From Kitasatospora sp. MAA19 (GTDB taxonomy: Bacteria > Actinomycetota > Actinomycetes > Streptomycetales > Streptomycetaceae), in the NCBI RefSeq assembly GCF_029894125.1, contig NZ_JARXYZ010000003.1, positions 471,450 through 535,449 of the forward strand: a DNA stretch of 64,000 nucleotides, read 5' to 3'. The position numbers and the translations under genes were made by a program. The notes under the pieces were generated by a model. The model saw only the letters and a program-made list of their open reading frames with translations. It had not been told where the DNA came from and did not search any database. Of this stretch, positions 17,264-25,623 are shown piece by piece (positions within the stretch are counted from its first letter, which is position 1; each line of letters opens with the position of its first letter).

Positions 17264-17848
17264 GTGCCGGTAGGCCTCGCGGCGGTCGCAGCATCCGGTG
17301 GTCCCCCGCTCTCAGCGGAGCAGGGCGGCCATGACCTCCGGGGAGACGGAGCCTTCGAGGCCCTCGGCCGCGGCCGCGAGCCGGTTCAGCCACTCGTCCC
17401 CGGCCCGTTCGGCGACTTCCTCCGTCACCTCGCCTCGGTGCTGGTCGTGGTGCTGTTCGGCCGCGCCGGGATCGGCGAACTTCCCCCCTGGGCGCGCTGG
17501 TTCGGCATCGCGCCGATCGCCGCCGGGCTGGCGCTGCGGGCCTGGGGCATGCGCACCCCGGGTCGCCACCACACCCGCACCCTGCGCACCGTGGACACCC
17601 AGTACGTCGTCCGCAGCGGCCCGTACCGGCAGGTCCGTCACCTCGACTACGCCGGCCGCCCGCTGGTCCGGACGGGCTACGCGCTCGGGCTGGGCAGCCG
17701 GCCGGCCACCCTGCTGGTGGCGGCGCTGCTGCCGGCCGCGCACGGCTGGCGGATCAGCGCCGAGGAGCGACTGCTGCCGGCCGCCTTCGGGCCCGCGTAC
17801 GCCGAGTACCGGCAGGTTTCGAAGCGGCTGGTGCCCTTCGTGCACTGA
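17264..17848 (+). CDS. Isoprenylcysteine carboxyl methyltransferase-like membrane protein, possibly 5'-truncated
   Basis: The C-terminal 140 residues read as an ICMT/PEMT-type membrane methyltransferase. They have a hydrophobic segment (FGIAPIAAGLALRAWG), the conserved GPYRQVRHLDYAG, and the closing EERLLPAAFGPAYAEYRQ. The usual RHPxYxG is changed to RHLDYAG, which may affect cofactor binding. The first 55 residues do not resemble the family and have no ribosome site at the GTG at 17264; an internal GTG at 17438 is an alternative start. That 5' region appears to be the tail of another gene read in antisense, so the gene may be a truncated remnant. Methyl donor and substrate are unknown. Confidence 0.5.
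   Translation: MPVGLAAVAASGGPPLSAEQGGHDLRGDGAFEALGRGREPVQPLVPGPFGDFLRHLASVLVVVLFGRAGIGELPPWARWFGIAPIAAGLALRAWGMRTPGRHHTRTLRTVDTQYVVRSGPYRQVRHLDYAGRPLVRTGYALGLGSRPATLLVAALLPAAHGWRISAEERLLPAAFGPAYAEYRQVSKRLVPFVH
17312..17438 (-). pseudogene. Possible 3' remnant of a minus-strand gene
   Basis: On the minus strand this stretch reads a plausible protein tail ending with a stop at 17312. It is amphipathic and helical (EEVAERAGDEWLNRL, then SVSPEVMAALLR) and runs in antisense to the doubtful 5' part of the ICMT-like gene. No start or upstream part of such a gene remains because ICMT coding sequence follows. I read it as a possible deletion junction; evidence is compositional only. Confidence 0.3.
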
Positions 17849-18077
17849 TCCCCGCCCCGCCGGGCCCGCGGGGCGCGCGGGCTGGTCACCGGGGCCGCGA
17901 ACCGACCCGACCGGGCCCGCCGCCGCCGCAGTTGCTCGCGTTCCGCTCGAACGGCACCTGGTTTTTGGCCAGCGTTTCCCGGCCGGTGTATCCGTTCACC
18001 GTCGCAGCCAGGCATACTGGCCAGCATGGGCGCTAGCCCACCCGTGACTCTAGACAAGAAGGGACCGGTGGCCAGGG

Positions 18078-18389
18078 ATGCTGCGGAACGGTCTTGAGCC
18101 CTGGCACCTCCTGGTGGTGCTGGCGGTCGTAGTCCTGCTGTTCGGATCGAAGAAGCTGCCGGAGATGGCCCGCGGCCTCGGCAAGTCGATGCGCATCCTG
18201 AAGGCGGAGACGAAGGCGCTGCGCGAGGACGACGCTCCGGCGGACGCCGCGCAGAACACCACCGCCCAGAGCACCGCGGCCCCGGGCGCCGGCACCGCAC
18301 AGAGCACCGCCGCGCAGCAGCCGGCCGCCGTCACGCCGACCAACGTGACCAAGGCCACCGAGACGAAGCGGCCCGAGACGACCGCCTGA
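18078..18389 (+). CDS. tatA: Sec-independent translocase subunit TatA
   Basis: A 103-residue TatA/E-type pore subunit of the twin-arginine export system. It has a single N-terminal membrane helix ([16 protein letters not shown]) followed at once by [19 protein letters not shown], the amphipathic helix with the invariant FG junction. A low-complexity Ala/Thr/Gln tail follows. The ATG at 18078 has GAAGGGA about 13 bases upstream. TatB and TatC are not adjacent, so this is a solitary copy, probably additional to the one beside tatC; that is inference. Confidence 0.9.
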   Translation: MLRNGLEPWHLLVVLAVVVLLFGSKKLPEMARGLGKSMRILKAETKALREDDAPADAAQNTTAQSTAAPGAGTAQSTAAQQPAAVTPTNVTKATETKRPETTA

Positions 18390-18403
18390 GTCCCGCGTTC
18401 CTC

Positions 18404-18447
18404 CGGAAGCCCCCGGCACCGTCCGACGACGGTACCGGGGGCTTCCG
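18404..18447 (+). terminator. Hairpin terminator after tatA
   Basis: A long stem starts CGGAAGCCCCCGG and closes with CCGGGGGCTTCCG. Its inner part also pairs (CACCGTC/GACGGT) and leaves a small loop. Confidence 0.85.
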
Positions 18448-18547
18448 CCGTCCCCGGTGAGGGGTAGACCCCGGAGCGCGTTCGACTGGCCGTCCGATCT
18501 GATCCGTTATCTCCTGGTTTTCACCACTGGAGGAACGGAGTCGCGGC

Positions 18548-19924
18548 ATGCCCACCGACGAGCTGGGCGCGTCCCCCGACGAGCCGCCCGCCGGCCGGCC
18601 CGCCGGACCGCCTGGCGGGTCGCCCGACGAACTGGCCGACCTGCGGGCCCGGCTGAGCGCCGTCGAGGCCCACGAGGCCCGGCTGGACCGGCAGTTGGGG
18701 GCCAGTCAGGGCAGTCAGGGCCGCCACCGGGCGCGCTCCCTGCTCGCCGTCCTGCTGATCCTGCTGGCCTGCGTGCTGACCCCGCTCGGCGCCGTCGCGG
18801 TCTGGGCGAAATCGCAGGTCGGCGACACCGACCGGTACGTCGCGACCATGGCGCCGCTGGCCAGGGACCCGGCGGTCAAGGCGGCCGTCACCAACCGGGT
18901 CACCGACGCGATCATGCAGCAGATCCCGGTCGACTCGTTGCTCGACAACGTCGCCCCCGACGACCGGCCCAAGCTCGGCGCACTGCTGAACGGCATCGGC
19001 CAGGCCCTCACCAGCGGGCTCACCGGCTTCGTCCACACCCAGGTCCAGCGAGTGGTGGACAGCGACGCCTTCGTCACCATCTGGACGGACGTCAACCGGG
19101 AGGCGCACGCCGCGATCGACCGGATGCTGACCGGGCAGGGCGGCGGCGCCGTCGAGATCAGGAACGACACCGTGGTGCTCGACCTCGCCCCGGTGATCGC
19201 CCGGGTGAAGACCGCGCTGGTCGACAACGGGCTCTCGGTGGCTTCGAAGATCCCGGAGATCCACACCTCGTACACGCTGGTGCAGTCCGACGCCATCCCC
19301 ACGGTCCGCACCGGCCTCCGGCTGCTGGACCTGGCCGGCTTCTGGGTGCCGGTGCTCGCGCTGGCCTGCGCCGTCGGCGGGGTGCTGCTGGCGGGTCGGC
19401 GGCGGCGGGCGGCGGTCACGGCGGCGCTGGGCATGGCCGCCGGGGCGCTGCTGCTGGGCCTCGGGCTGAGCGTGTTCCGGGCCGTCTACCTGGACAGGCT
19501 CCCCGCCGGGGTGGACCAGGCGGCCGCCCAGGCGGTGTACGACACGCTCGTGCGCTACCTGCGCTCCGCCGTCCGGGTGGTCGTCGCGCTCGGACTCGTC
19601 GTCGCCCTCGGCGCCTGGATCAGCGGCGGCGGGCGCTGGGCCCGTACCGTGCGCGGCGGCTGGCACGCGGCGCTCGGCTCCGCCCGGAACACCGCCGAAC
19701 GGGCCGGGCTGCGACTCGGGCCGGTCGGCCGGTTCGTCCACCGCTGGAAGGCCTGGCTGGGCTGGGCGGCGGTGGCGGGCGCGGCGCTGGCGTTCGTGCT
19801 GTGGAGCTACCCGACGGTGCTGGTGACGCTCTGCCTGGCGCTCGCGCTGGTCGGCGTCCTGGCGGTGCTGGAGCTGCTGGACGAACCGGGCCGACCGGAA
19901 GGAGGAGCCCCGGCCGCCACCTGA
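18548..19924 (+). CDS. Conserved actinobacterial integral membrane protein
   Basis: A 458-residue protein. The N-terminus is Pro/Gly-rich, then a short coiled coil (DELADLRARLSAVEAHEARL). A first membrane helix lies near residue 65 (LLAVLLILLACVLTPLGAVAV), followed by a 170-residue extracytoplasmic region beginning GDTDRYVATMAPLA. Five or so further membrane helices follow between residues 260 and 445. Proteins of this plan are common in Streptomyces and have no assigned function. The ATG is preceded by GGAGGAACGGAG. The K+ channel gene follows on the same strand after 103 bases. Confidence 0.8.
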   Translation: MPTDELGASPDEPPAGRPAGPPGGSPDELADLRARLSAVEAHEARLDRQLGASQGSQGRHRARSLLAVLLILLACVLTPLGAVAVWAKSQVGDTDRYVATMAPLARDPAVKAAVTNRVTDAIMQQIPVDSLLDNVAPDDRPKLGALLNGIGQALTSGLTGFVHTQVQRVVDSDAFVTIWTDVNREAHAAIDRMLTGQGGGAVEIRNDTVVLDLAPVIARVKTALVDNGLSVASKIPEIHTSYTLVQSDAIPTVRTGLRLLDLAGFWVPVLALACAVGGVLLAGRRRRAAVTAALGMAAGALLLGLGLSVFRAVYLDRLPAGVDQAAAQAVYDTLVRYLRSAVRVVVALGLVVALGAWISGGGRWARTVRGGWHAALGSARNTAERAGLRLGPVGRFVHRWKAWLGWAAVAGAALAFVLWSYPTVLVTLCLALALVGVLAVLELLDEPGRPEGGAPAAT

Positions 19925-20027
19925 GGGGCGATCAGCGGCGCCGGCCCTCCGGCACGGGTCGGCCGGCCGGCCCCGATCGGCCCAGCCCGGACAGCGGCCC
20001 GCCGGACGGGGCCGGAGGCTGGACGGG

Positions 20028-20588
20028 ATGTCCGAAACCCAGTCACCACCGCCACCGTCACCACCGCCGCCACCGCCGCCGGGCGGTTTCGTCGACCTGC
20101 GGGCCACCGGATTGCTGCTGGGCTCCTTCACGCTCCTGATGGCCGCGTACTTCACCCTGCCGCTGCGCTTCCTCGGCCGGACGCACCCGCTGCTCGGCTG
20201 GCTCGCGTTCGCCGCCGCGCTGACCGGGCTGAGCACCCTGCTGCTGGCGAAGATGCTCGGCGCCGTGCGCGGCACCGAGCGACGTCCGGTGATCTGGCTG
20301 GTCTTCCTGATCGGGCTCTCGATGACCGTCTTCGCCACGACCTACTACGTCCTCGCCGAGCGGACCGGCGAGTTCGAGGGGCTGCGGACCCGGCTGGACG
20401 CGCTCTACTTCACCATCGTCACCCTGGCCACCGTCGGCTACGGCGACATCATCCCGTCCGGCCAGGGGCCGCGCCTGGTGGTGATCCTGCAGATCGGGTA
20501 CAACTTCGTCTTCCTCGCGGCGGCGGCGGGGACGCTGTCGCGGACGATCCGGGCGGGCCTCGACGTCCGGGCCCACCGGGGGCCCTAG
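20028..20588 (+). CDS. Two-helix-pore potassium channel protein
   Basis: A 186-residue ion-channel protein with a canonical selectivity filter (TLATVGYGD) between the last two of four hydrophobic segments. A Pro-rich N-terminus (runs of Pro at residues 7-18) precedes the membrane region. No RCK or cyclic-nucleotide domain is attached; the chain ends soon after the inner helix. The ATG has GGAGG nine bases upstream. It is expected to form a K+-selective tetramer in the cytoplasmic membrane; gating cannot be told. Confidence 0.9.
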   Translation: MSETQSPPPPSPPPPPPPGGFVDLRATGLLLGSFTLLMAAYFTLPLRFLGRTHPLLGWLAFAAALTGLSTLLLAKMLGAVRGTERRPVIWLVFLIGLSMTVFATTYYVLAERTGEFEGLRTRLDALYFTIVTLATVGYGDIIPSGQGPRLVVILQIGYNFVFLAAAAGTLSRTIRAGLDVRAHRGP

Positions 20589-20678
20589 CGTGCACAGGTT
20601 GTCCACAGGCTGTGGATGAGCCGGTGGCCGTCAGGAATCGAGAAGCACGGCCGCAGCGCCGGACCTAGCATCGGCGCC

Positions 20679-21089
20679 ATGGACATCACCATTCACACCA
20701 GCGTCCTCCCGCACGACGACCCGGACGCGTCCCTGGCCTTCTACCGCGACGTGCTCGGCTTCGAGGTCCGCGGCGACGTCGGACAGGGCCGGATGCGCTG
20801 GATCACCGTCGGCCCCGCCGGCCAGCCCGGCACCTCCATCCTGCTGGCGCCGCCGGCCGCCGACCCCGGCATCACCGAGAACGAGCGCCGCACCATCGCC
20901 GAGATGATGGCCAAGGGCACCTACGGCTGGATCCTGCTGGCCAGCCGGGACCTCGACGGCACCTTCGGGAAGGTGCAGGGCAGCGGCGCCGAGGTCGTCC
21001 AGGAGCCGACCGAGCAGCCGTACGGCATCCGCGACTGCGCCTTCCGCGATCCCGCGGGCAACCTGATCCGCATCCAGGAGGTGCGCTGA
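20679..21089 (+). CDS. VOC/glyoxalase-superfamily protein
   Basis: A 136-residue protein of the vicinal-oxygen-chelate fold. The first beta-alpha unit reads VLPHDDPDASLAFYRDVLGFEV and the second ends RDCAFRDPAGNLIRIQEV, the usual closing motif with its Glu ligand. The first His/Glu ligand position is present in weak form (HTSVLPH). Members act as glyoxalases, dioxygenases or drug-binding resistance proteins; the substrate is not visible. The ATG was chosen because MDITIHTSVLP is the normal family start. An AraC-type regulator and a second VOC protein follow. Confidence 0.85.
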   Translation: MDITIHTSVLPHDDPDASLAFYRDVLGFEVRGDVGQGRMRWITVGPAGQPGTSILLAPPAADPGITENERRTIAEMMAKGTYGWILLASRDLDGTFGKVQGSGAEVVQEPTEQPYGIRDCAFRDPAGNLIRIQEVR

Positions 21090-21176
21090 ACCGGCCCCGA
21101 CCACCGGGTCCGCGATCGACGGAGGCCGACGAAGGCCGCCGGAGGCCGACGTGAGTCGACGAAAGGAGTCCTCCCC

Positions 21177-21605
21177 GTGTGTCACCCCTCGTGGGCCCGC
21201 GCACGCGCCGAGGCGCAGCGCCTGAGCGACCTCGCGCGACTGCGCCGCGTCCGGGACCGGATCGACCGCGAGTACGCGCGACCGCTGGACGTCGTGGCGC
21301 TCGCGCGCGGCGTGGGCATGGCGGCCGGGCAGCTCGGTCGCGAGTTCCGGCTGGCGTACGGCGACTCGCCGTACGGATACCTGACCGCGCGCCGCATCGA
21401 GCGCGCGGCCGCGTTCCTGCGCTGCGGCGCCCTCGGTGTCGCCGAGGCCCGCCTCGCCGTCGGCTGCCCGTCGCCGGCCGCCTTCGACGCCCGCTTCACC
21501 GAGCTGGTCGGCATGCCGCCCGCCGAGTACCGACGCCGGGTCCGACGGGCGGTGGGACCGGTCAGGATTCGAGAAGCCCCGGCCACCGAGCCGCAACTAG
21601 CGTGA
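21177..21605 (+). CDS. AraC-type HTH regulator, DNA-binding domain only
   Basis: A 142-residue protein that is essentially one AraC/XylS double helix-turn-helix: first HTH around residues 35-60 (VVALARGVGMAAGQLGREF), second around 80-115 ending in the family signature FTELVGMPPAEYRRR. It lacks a separate ligand-sensing domain. The GTG has AAGGAG ten bases upstream. It sits between two VOC genes and probably regulates one or both. Stand-alone AraC domains paired with VOC genes are common in actinomycetes. Confidence 0.87.
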   Translation: MCHPSWARARAEAQRLSDLARLRRVRDRIDREYARPLDVVALARGVGMAAGQLGREFRLAYGDSPYGYLTARRIERAAAFLRCGALGVAEARLAVGCPSPAAFDARFTELVGMPPAEYRRRVRRAVGPVRIREAPATEPQLA

Positions 21606-21610
21606 CGGAC

Positions 21611-22237
21611 ATGACCTCCATCGACTCCATCACCCTCGACGTGGCCGACCCCACGGCCGCCCAGCACTTCTACACCACCGCCTTCGGCCTCGACACGCAG
21701 CTGCGCCTGCGGGCCTCCCAGGCGGCGACGACCGGCTTCCGCGGGTTCACGCTCTCGCTCACGGTCGCCCGGCCCGCCACCGTCGACGGCTTCGTCGACG
21801 CCGCCCTCGCCGCCGGCGCCACGGCCCTCAAGCCCGCCGCGAAGTCGCTGTGGGGCTACGGCGGCGTCGTCCAGGCCCCGGACGGGACGATCTGGAAGAT
21901 CGCGACCTCCGCGAAGAAGGACACCGGCCCGGCCACCCGGGAGATCGACCGGATCGTGCTCCTGCTGGGAGTCGCGGACGTGGGCGCGAGCAAGCGGTTC
22001 TACGTCGAACGCGGCCTCGCCGTGGCGAAGAGCTTCGGCCCCGTGTACGTGGAGTTCGCCACCGGGTCGGGACCCGTCCAGCTGGCGCTGTACAAGCGCC
22101 GGGCCCTCGCCAAGGACGCGGGCGTCTCCCCCGACGGCACCGGATCGCACCGGATCGCGATCGGCAGCGCCGCCGGGCCCTTCGCCGACCCGGACGGGTT
22201 CGCCTGGGAGCTCCCGCAGCCGGCCCACACGTCCTGA
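21611..22237 (+). CDS. Two-domain VOC-superfamily protein
   Basis: A 208-residue protein with two VOC repeats. The first half starts IDSITLDVADPTAAQHFYTTAF and closes near VVQAPDGTIWKI. The second starts IDRIVLLLGVADVGASKRFYVE and closes FADPDGFAWELPQ. Both halves keep the fold pattern but few metal-ligand residues, so a binding rather than enzymatic role is possible. It follows the AraC-type gene by five bases and is almost certainly cotranscribed with it. Confidence 0.86.
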   Translation: MTSIDSITLDVADPTAAQHFYTTAFGLDTQLRLRASQAATTGFRGFTLSLTVARPATVDGFVDAALAAGATALKPAAKSLWGYGGVVQAPDGTIWKIATSAKKDTGPATREIDRIVLLLGVADVGASKRFYVERGLAVAKSFGPVYVEFATGSGPVQLALYKRRALAKDAGVSPDGTGSHRIAIGSAAGPFADPDGFAWELPQPAHTS

Positions 22238-22292
22238 CCGACGAAGCCCGCCCGCCGCAGGAAGAGCCATCCCCGAGACGACCGGAGGAAGC

Positions 22293-22454
22293 CTGACGGA
22301 CACGGCGCCGCGCGGGTTCGAGGAGAGGCTGCGGGACACCCGCGCGAAGCCGGCGGGCGAGGTCGACCTCTGGGTCGCGACGGCGGGCGCCTCGGGCGGC
22401 GCCCACGAGATCCAGGGCCGCGACCTCATGCGCGACGGCCGCTGGCTCGGCTGA
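22293..22454 (+). pseudogene. Small ORF, possible deazaflavin-nitroreductase fragment
   Basis: A 53-residue reading frame without an ATG or GTG; a CTG at 22293 follows GGAGGA at three bases. The sequence FEERLRDTRAK, then VDLWVATAGASGGAHEIQGRDLMRDG, loosely resembles the N-terminal part of short deazaflavin-dependent nitroreductases (TTG-K-SG and a following RDGDR). It stops well before the rest of that fold. It may be a decayed fragment or an unrelated small gene. Confidence 0.25.
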
Positions 22455-22538
22455 GCCCGCCGGCGCCCGGGCGCCGCGCCCCGGCGGACCGCGCGCCTGC
22501 GCCGCCACGCAGGCCGGGGTTCGACGACGGCCCCCGGG

Positions 22539-24089
22539 TCACCAGTCCTGGTTGTCGGTGGCGGCCGTGGCGTGCAGGGTGATGAACAGGGCGCTGAGGC
22601 GGGCGTTCCAGTTGGCGTAGGTGGGGCCGTCGATGGCGTGCTTCTTGGCCAGGTCGCGGATCACCTTCTGGGCGTCCTTGAGCTCCTGGGCCGCGTCGTC
22701 GGGAGAGCCCTCGTTGAGGCGGGCGGAGGCGTCGTCGAGGATGCGCAGCAGCTCCACCTGGTGGTCGCGCTCCTTGCCGCCGATCTGGGTCTGGGCGACG
22801 GCCTGGCGGAAGGCGTTGAGCTGCAGGGCCGGGGCCTGGTTGCGGGGGACGGTCGGGCTGGGGGCGCCGGGGAGGGAGGCCGGGGTGGTGGGGGCCGCGG
22901 TGGTGGGCGTCGGGGTCGGCGTGGGGGTGGGCGTGGGGGCCGCGGGCGCCTTGGTGGCGGTGGCCGCGGACGCCTTGGTGGCGGCGGGGGCGGCGGGCTC
23001 GTCGAAGGCGGTGACGGCCAGGGCGGCGACGCCGGCGAGTCCGGCCACGCCCAGCGCGCCGAGGACGAGGGGCTTGCGGCCACGGCTCCGGCTCCGGCCG
23101 GCCCGTGCGGGCGGGGCCGCCGGGACGGCGGCCATCAGCGAGGTGGCGGGCGGGGCCTGCGGCGGGAGCAGCGTGGTGTGCTGCTGGTTGGGGCTCACCG
23201 GCCGTACGGGCGGGAGCAGCTGGGTCGGGGCAGCGGTGGCGAGGAGTTCCGCCGTCGGGTCGCCGATGGCCAACCCGGGGATGGTGGAGAGGAGTTCCAC
23301 GCGCGCCGCGGCGGCGTCCACCGGCCGGTCGGCGGGGTTCTTGGCGAGCAGGCGCAGGACGGCCGCGTCCAGGGCGGGCGGCAGGCCGGGCCGGCGCACG
23401 GACGGCGGCAGGGGCTGCTCGCTGACGTGCTTGAAGGCGATCGCCACCGGGGTCTCGGCGGTGAACGGGGTCTCGCCGGTGAGCATTTCGGTGAGCACGC
23501 AGCCGACGGCGTAGAGGTCGGTGCGACCGTCCAGGGCCGAGGCGGTGGCCTGCTCGGGCGACAGGTACGCGGCCGTGCCCAGCACGCTCGCCGTCTGGGT
23601 CAGGTTGCTGGACGACCCGGCCCGGGCGATGCCGAAGTCGACGACCTTCACCCCGCCGTCGTCGGTGATCATGATGTTGCCGGGCTTGATGTCCCGGTGG
23701 ACCAGCCCGGCCGCGTGCGCGACCGCCAGCGCCTCGCAGACCGCCGCCGCGATGCCGACGGCGCGTTCCACCGGCAGGTTCGGCTGCTGCGCCAGCACGG
23801 CGGCGAGCGAGCGGCCGTGGACGAGCTCCATGACGATGAACGGCGTGCCCTGGTCGACGCCCGAGTCGAAGACCATGACGATCCTCGGGTGCACCAGCAT
23901 GGCCGCGTGCTGCGCCTCGCGGCTGAACCGCTCGGCGAAGCGGGGGTCGTCGGCGAGCCCTCCGTTGAGGACCTTGACGGCCACCTGACGGCCCAGCACG
24001 TGGTCCACGCCGCGCCAGACGGTGGCCATGCCGCCGACGCCGAGTATCTCGACGAGTTCGTAACGCCCGTTCAGCGCCCGTCCGATCAC
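22539..24089 (-). CDS. Membrane-anchored Ser/Thr protein kinase (PknB type)
   Basis: A 516-residue Hanks-type kinase. Residues 1-270 form the kinase domain: glycine loop GVGGMATVW (17-25), catalytic Lys39 in VAVKVL, catalytic loop HRDIKPGN with Asp133, DFG in VVDFGIA, and APE replaced by SPEQATA. A basic linker precedes one membrane helix (LVLGALGVAGLAGVAALAV). An extracellular region follows, with a Thr/Pro/Ala-rich stalk and a helical 130-residue end, not PASTA repeats. The GTG at 24089 follows GAGGGGAG. An ECF sigma/anti-sigma-like pair lies upstream on the same strand, with a hairpin between. Confidence 0.93.
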   Translation of the reverse strand: MIGRALNGRYELVEILGVGGMATVWRGVDHVLGRQVAVKVLNGGLADDPRFAERFSREAQHAAMLVHPRIVMVFDSGVDQGTPFIVMELVHGRSLAAVLAQQPNLPVERAVGIAAAVCEALAVAHAAGLVHRDIKPGNIMITDDGGVKVVDFGIARAGSSSNLTQTASVLGTAAYLSPEQATASALDGRTDLYAVGCVLTEMLTGETPFTAETPVAIAFKHVSEQPLPPSVRRPGLPPALDAAVLRLLAKNPADRPVDAAAARVELLSTIPGLAIGDPTAELLATAAPTQLLPPVRPVSPNQQHTTLLPPQAPPATSLMAAVPAAPPARAGRSRSRGRKPLVLGALGVAGLAGVAALAVTAFDEPAAPAATKASAATATKAPAAPTPTPTPTPTPTTAAPTTPASLPGAPSPTVPRNQAPALQLNAFRQAVAQTQIGGKERDHQVELLRILDDASARLNEGSPDDAAQELKDAQKVIRDLAKKHAIDGPTYANWNARLSALFITLHATAATDNQDW

Positions 24090-24531
24090 CTGGAACTCCC
24101 CTCACGTGCCGCGCCCGGGGTTCCGGGCCGCCTCGTGCACCTGTGCACGATAGCCGCCCCGCCCGACCGCTCCGCCGGGGGCGGGGAGGCGGTCGGGGGA
24201 CCGGGCAGCGGTCCCCCGGCCGCCGGCACGGGGGGAGTGCGGCCCGCCCTGACTGCGGGAGGGCGGGCCGCACGTTCCGGGCCGGCCGGGCCGGCGGCGC
24301 GTCCGGGGAGAGCGCGTGCCGGTCCGGCCGGGGCCGGCCGGGCGGTCGGCGGGCACGGGGGAGCCGACCGGCCACCCGGGGTCTTCGGGTGGTGCTGACC
24401 AGCGGTGCCGCGCGGCGGCGGCACTGCCGTGGTGCGAGTACTGCGGGTACTGCGGATGGTGCGGATGGTGCGATCCGGGTGGGCGGCGAGCCCGGGGGGA
24501 GTCGCTCGCCGCTCACCCGGAGTTCTGGGGG
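24090..24531. other. Intergenic region with hairpins
   Basis: This 442-base gap contains no gene I can support. It holds two perfect hairpins: 24195-24217 with a 9-bp stem, and 24237-24273 with a 14-bp stem. A short stretch of TGCGGATGG-type direct repeats lies around 24435-24472. The promoter of the kinase gene should lie at the left edge. Confidence 0.6.
24237..24273 (-). terminator. Hairpin terminator after anti-sigma-like gene
   Basis: A perfect 14-bp stem GTGCGGCCCGCCCT with its complement and a 9-base loop lies downstream of the minus-strand membrane protein gene. Confidence 0.75.
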
Positions 24532-25623
24532 TTACCTCTGATCCGGCTGATCCGACTGGCTGCTGCCGGACCGGTCGGGCCTGCTCGGGCGGACGTCGGG
24601 CGGGGTCGGCACGGCCGGCAGCGCCGGGATCGTCGCGCCGGACCGGCCGGGCTTGGCTCCGGCGCCGCCGTCGGCCCTGTCCTGGCCGTTGCCCTTGCCG
24701 TTCCCGCCGTCGGCGTTGTCCTTCCCGTTGCCCTTCCCGTCGCCGCCGTTCCCCTTGGTCGCGCCGGGGACGGTCCTGCCGGGCCCGGGGGACGGCGCGG
24801 TGGCGTCCTGGTGGTCGTCGCCCGCCGCGCCGAGCGCCTCCGCGCAGAAGTCCGCCATCTTCTCCGCCCCGCCGGCCGCCGAGACCAGCGGACCGAACTG
24901 CGGCTCGGTGCCCAGCAGGCGCTCGCCCTTGCCCGTCCGGTCGGCGAACGCGCGGCAGAGTGCGATCAGAGCGGGCGGGACCGACCGGGTGCCGTGCCCG
25001 TCCGCGTCCGCGTCGGCGGAGGGGCTGCCGGGCGTCGTCGGGGCGGTGGACGGCCCGACCACCTGCGGGCCGCCGCCGGAGGAACCACCGGACGGACGGG
25101 CGGACGGGGCACCGGAGGAGGTGCCGGGCGAGGCGGAGGAGGAACCGGCGGACGAATCGGCGGACGGGGTACCGGGCGCGCTGCCGGAGGACCCGCCCGC
25201 GGCGGCGAGCGTGTGCTCCGGTGTGGAGGAGCCGCCGCCCAGCGGGGACGGCAGGTTGCCGGTGCCGGCGGCGACCGCGACCCCGCACAGCGCGGTGGCG
25301 CCGAGCACGGCGGCAGTGGCCTTCGTGCTGAAGGCCCTGGCCAGCGCGGCGGTCGCCATCGATCGTCTCCGGACGGGTGCGGTCACTAGGGGGTCGGACG
25401 TGAGACGGGCCTCCCGGAACGCGGCCAGGGCGGCCTCCTCCCCGGCCAGTTCGCGGGCCGTCGCCGGGGCGGCGGCCGCGGCGAGGACCCGGGCGAGCTG
25501 CCCGGGACCGTCGTCCGGTCCGGTGAGCGAGGCGTCCTGCCCGGCCGGCGGGCCGCCCACGGCACCGCCGAGCAGATGCTCGGCAGCGTCACGGTCGATC
25601 CGACGGGATCGGTTGGTGCTCAT
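24532..25623 (-). CDS. Membrane protein paired with ECF sigma factor (anti-sigma-like)
   Basis: A 363-residue protein. About 90 N-terminal cytoplasmic residues (DRDAAEHLLGG, LAGEEAALAAFREARL) precede one membrane segment (TKATAAVLGATALCGVAVAAG). A long Ser/Gly/Pro-rich extracellular part follows, with a Cys-containing helical patch (LIALCRAF, MADFCAEAL) and a final low-complexity Gly/Asn/Lys stretch. There is no zinc-binding HxxxCxxC anti-sigma motif. Its ATG overlaps the stop of an ECF sigma gene by four bases (ATGA), which indicates translational coupling. A non-zinc, membrane-bound anti-sigma or partner role is inferred from that context. Confidence 0.72.
   Translation of the reverse strand: MSTNRSRRIDRDAAEHLLGGAVGGPPAGQDASLTGPDDGPGQLARVLAAAAAPATARELAGEEAALAAFREARLTSDPLVTAPVRRRSMATAALARAFSTKATAAVLGATALCGVAVAAGTGNLPSPLGGGSSTPEHTLAAAGGSSGSAPGTPSADSSAGSSSASPGTSSGAPSARPSGGSSGGGPQVVGPSTAPTTPGSPSADADADGHGTRSVPPALIALCRAFADRTGKGERLLGTEPQFGPLVSAAGGAEKMADFCAEALGAAGDDHQDATAPSPGPGRTVPGATKGNGGDGKGNGKDNADGGNGKGNGQDRADGGAGAKPGRSGATIPALPAVPTPPDVRPSRPDRSGSSQSDQPDQR

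Noticed and set aside
18700..18720. GTCAGG direct repeats as another SARP site
   Set aside because: Two copies of CAGTCAGGG lie inside coding sequence, are 9 bp apart rather than 11, and precede no promoter.
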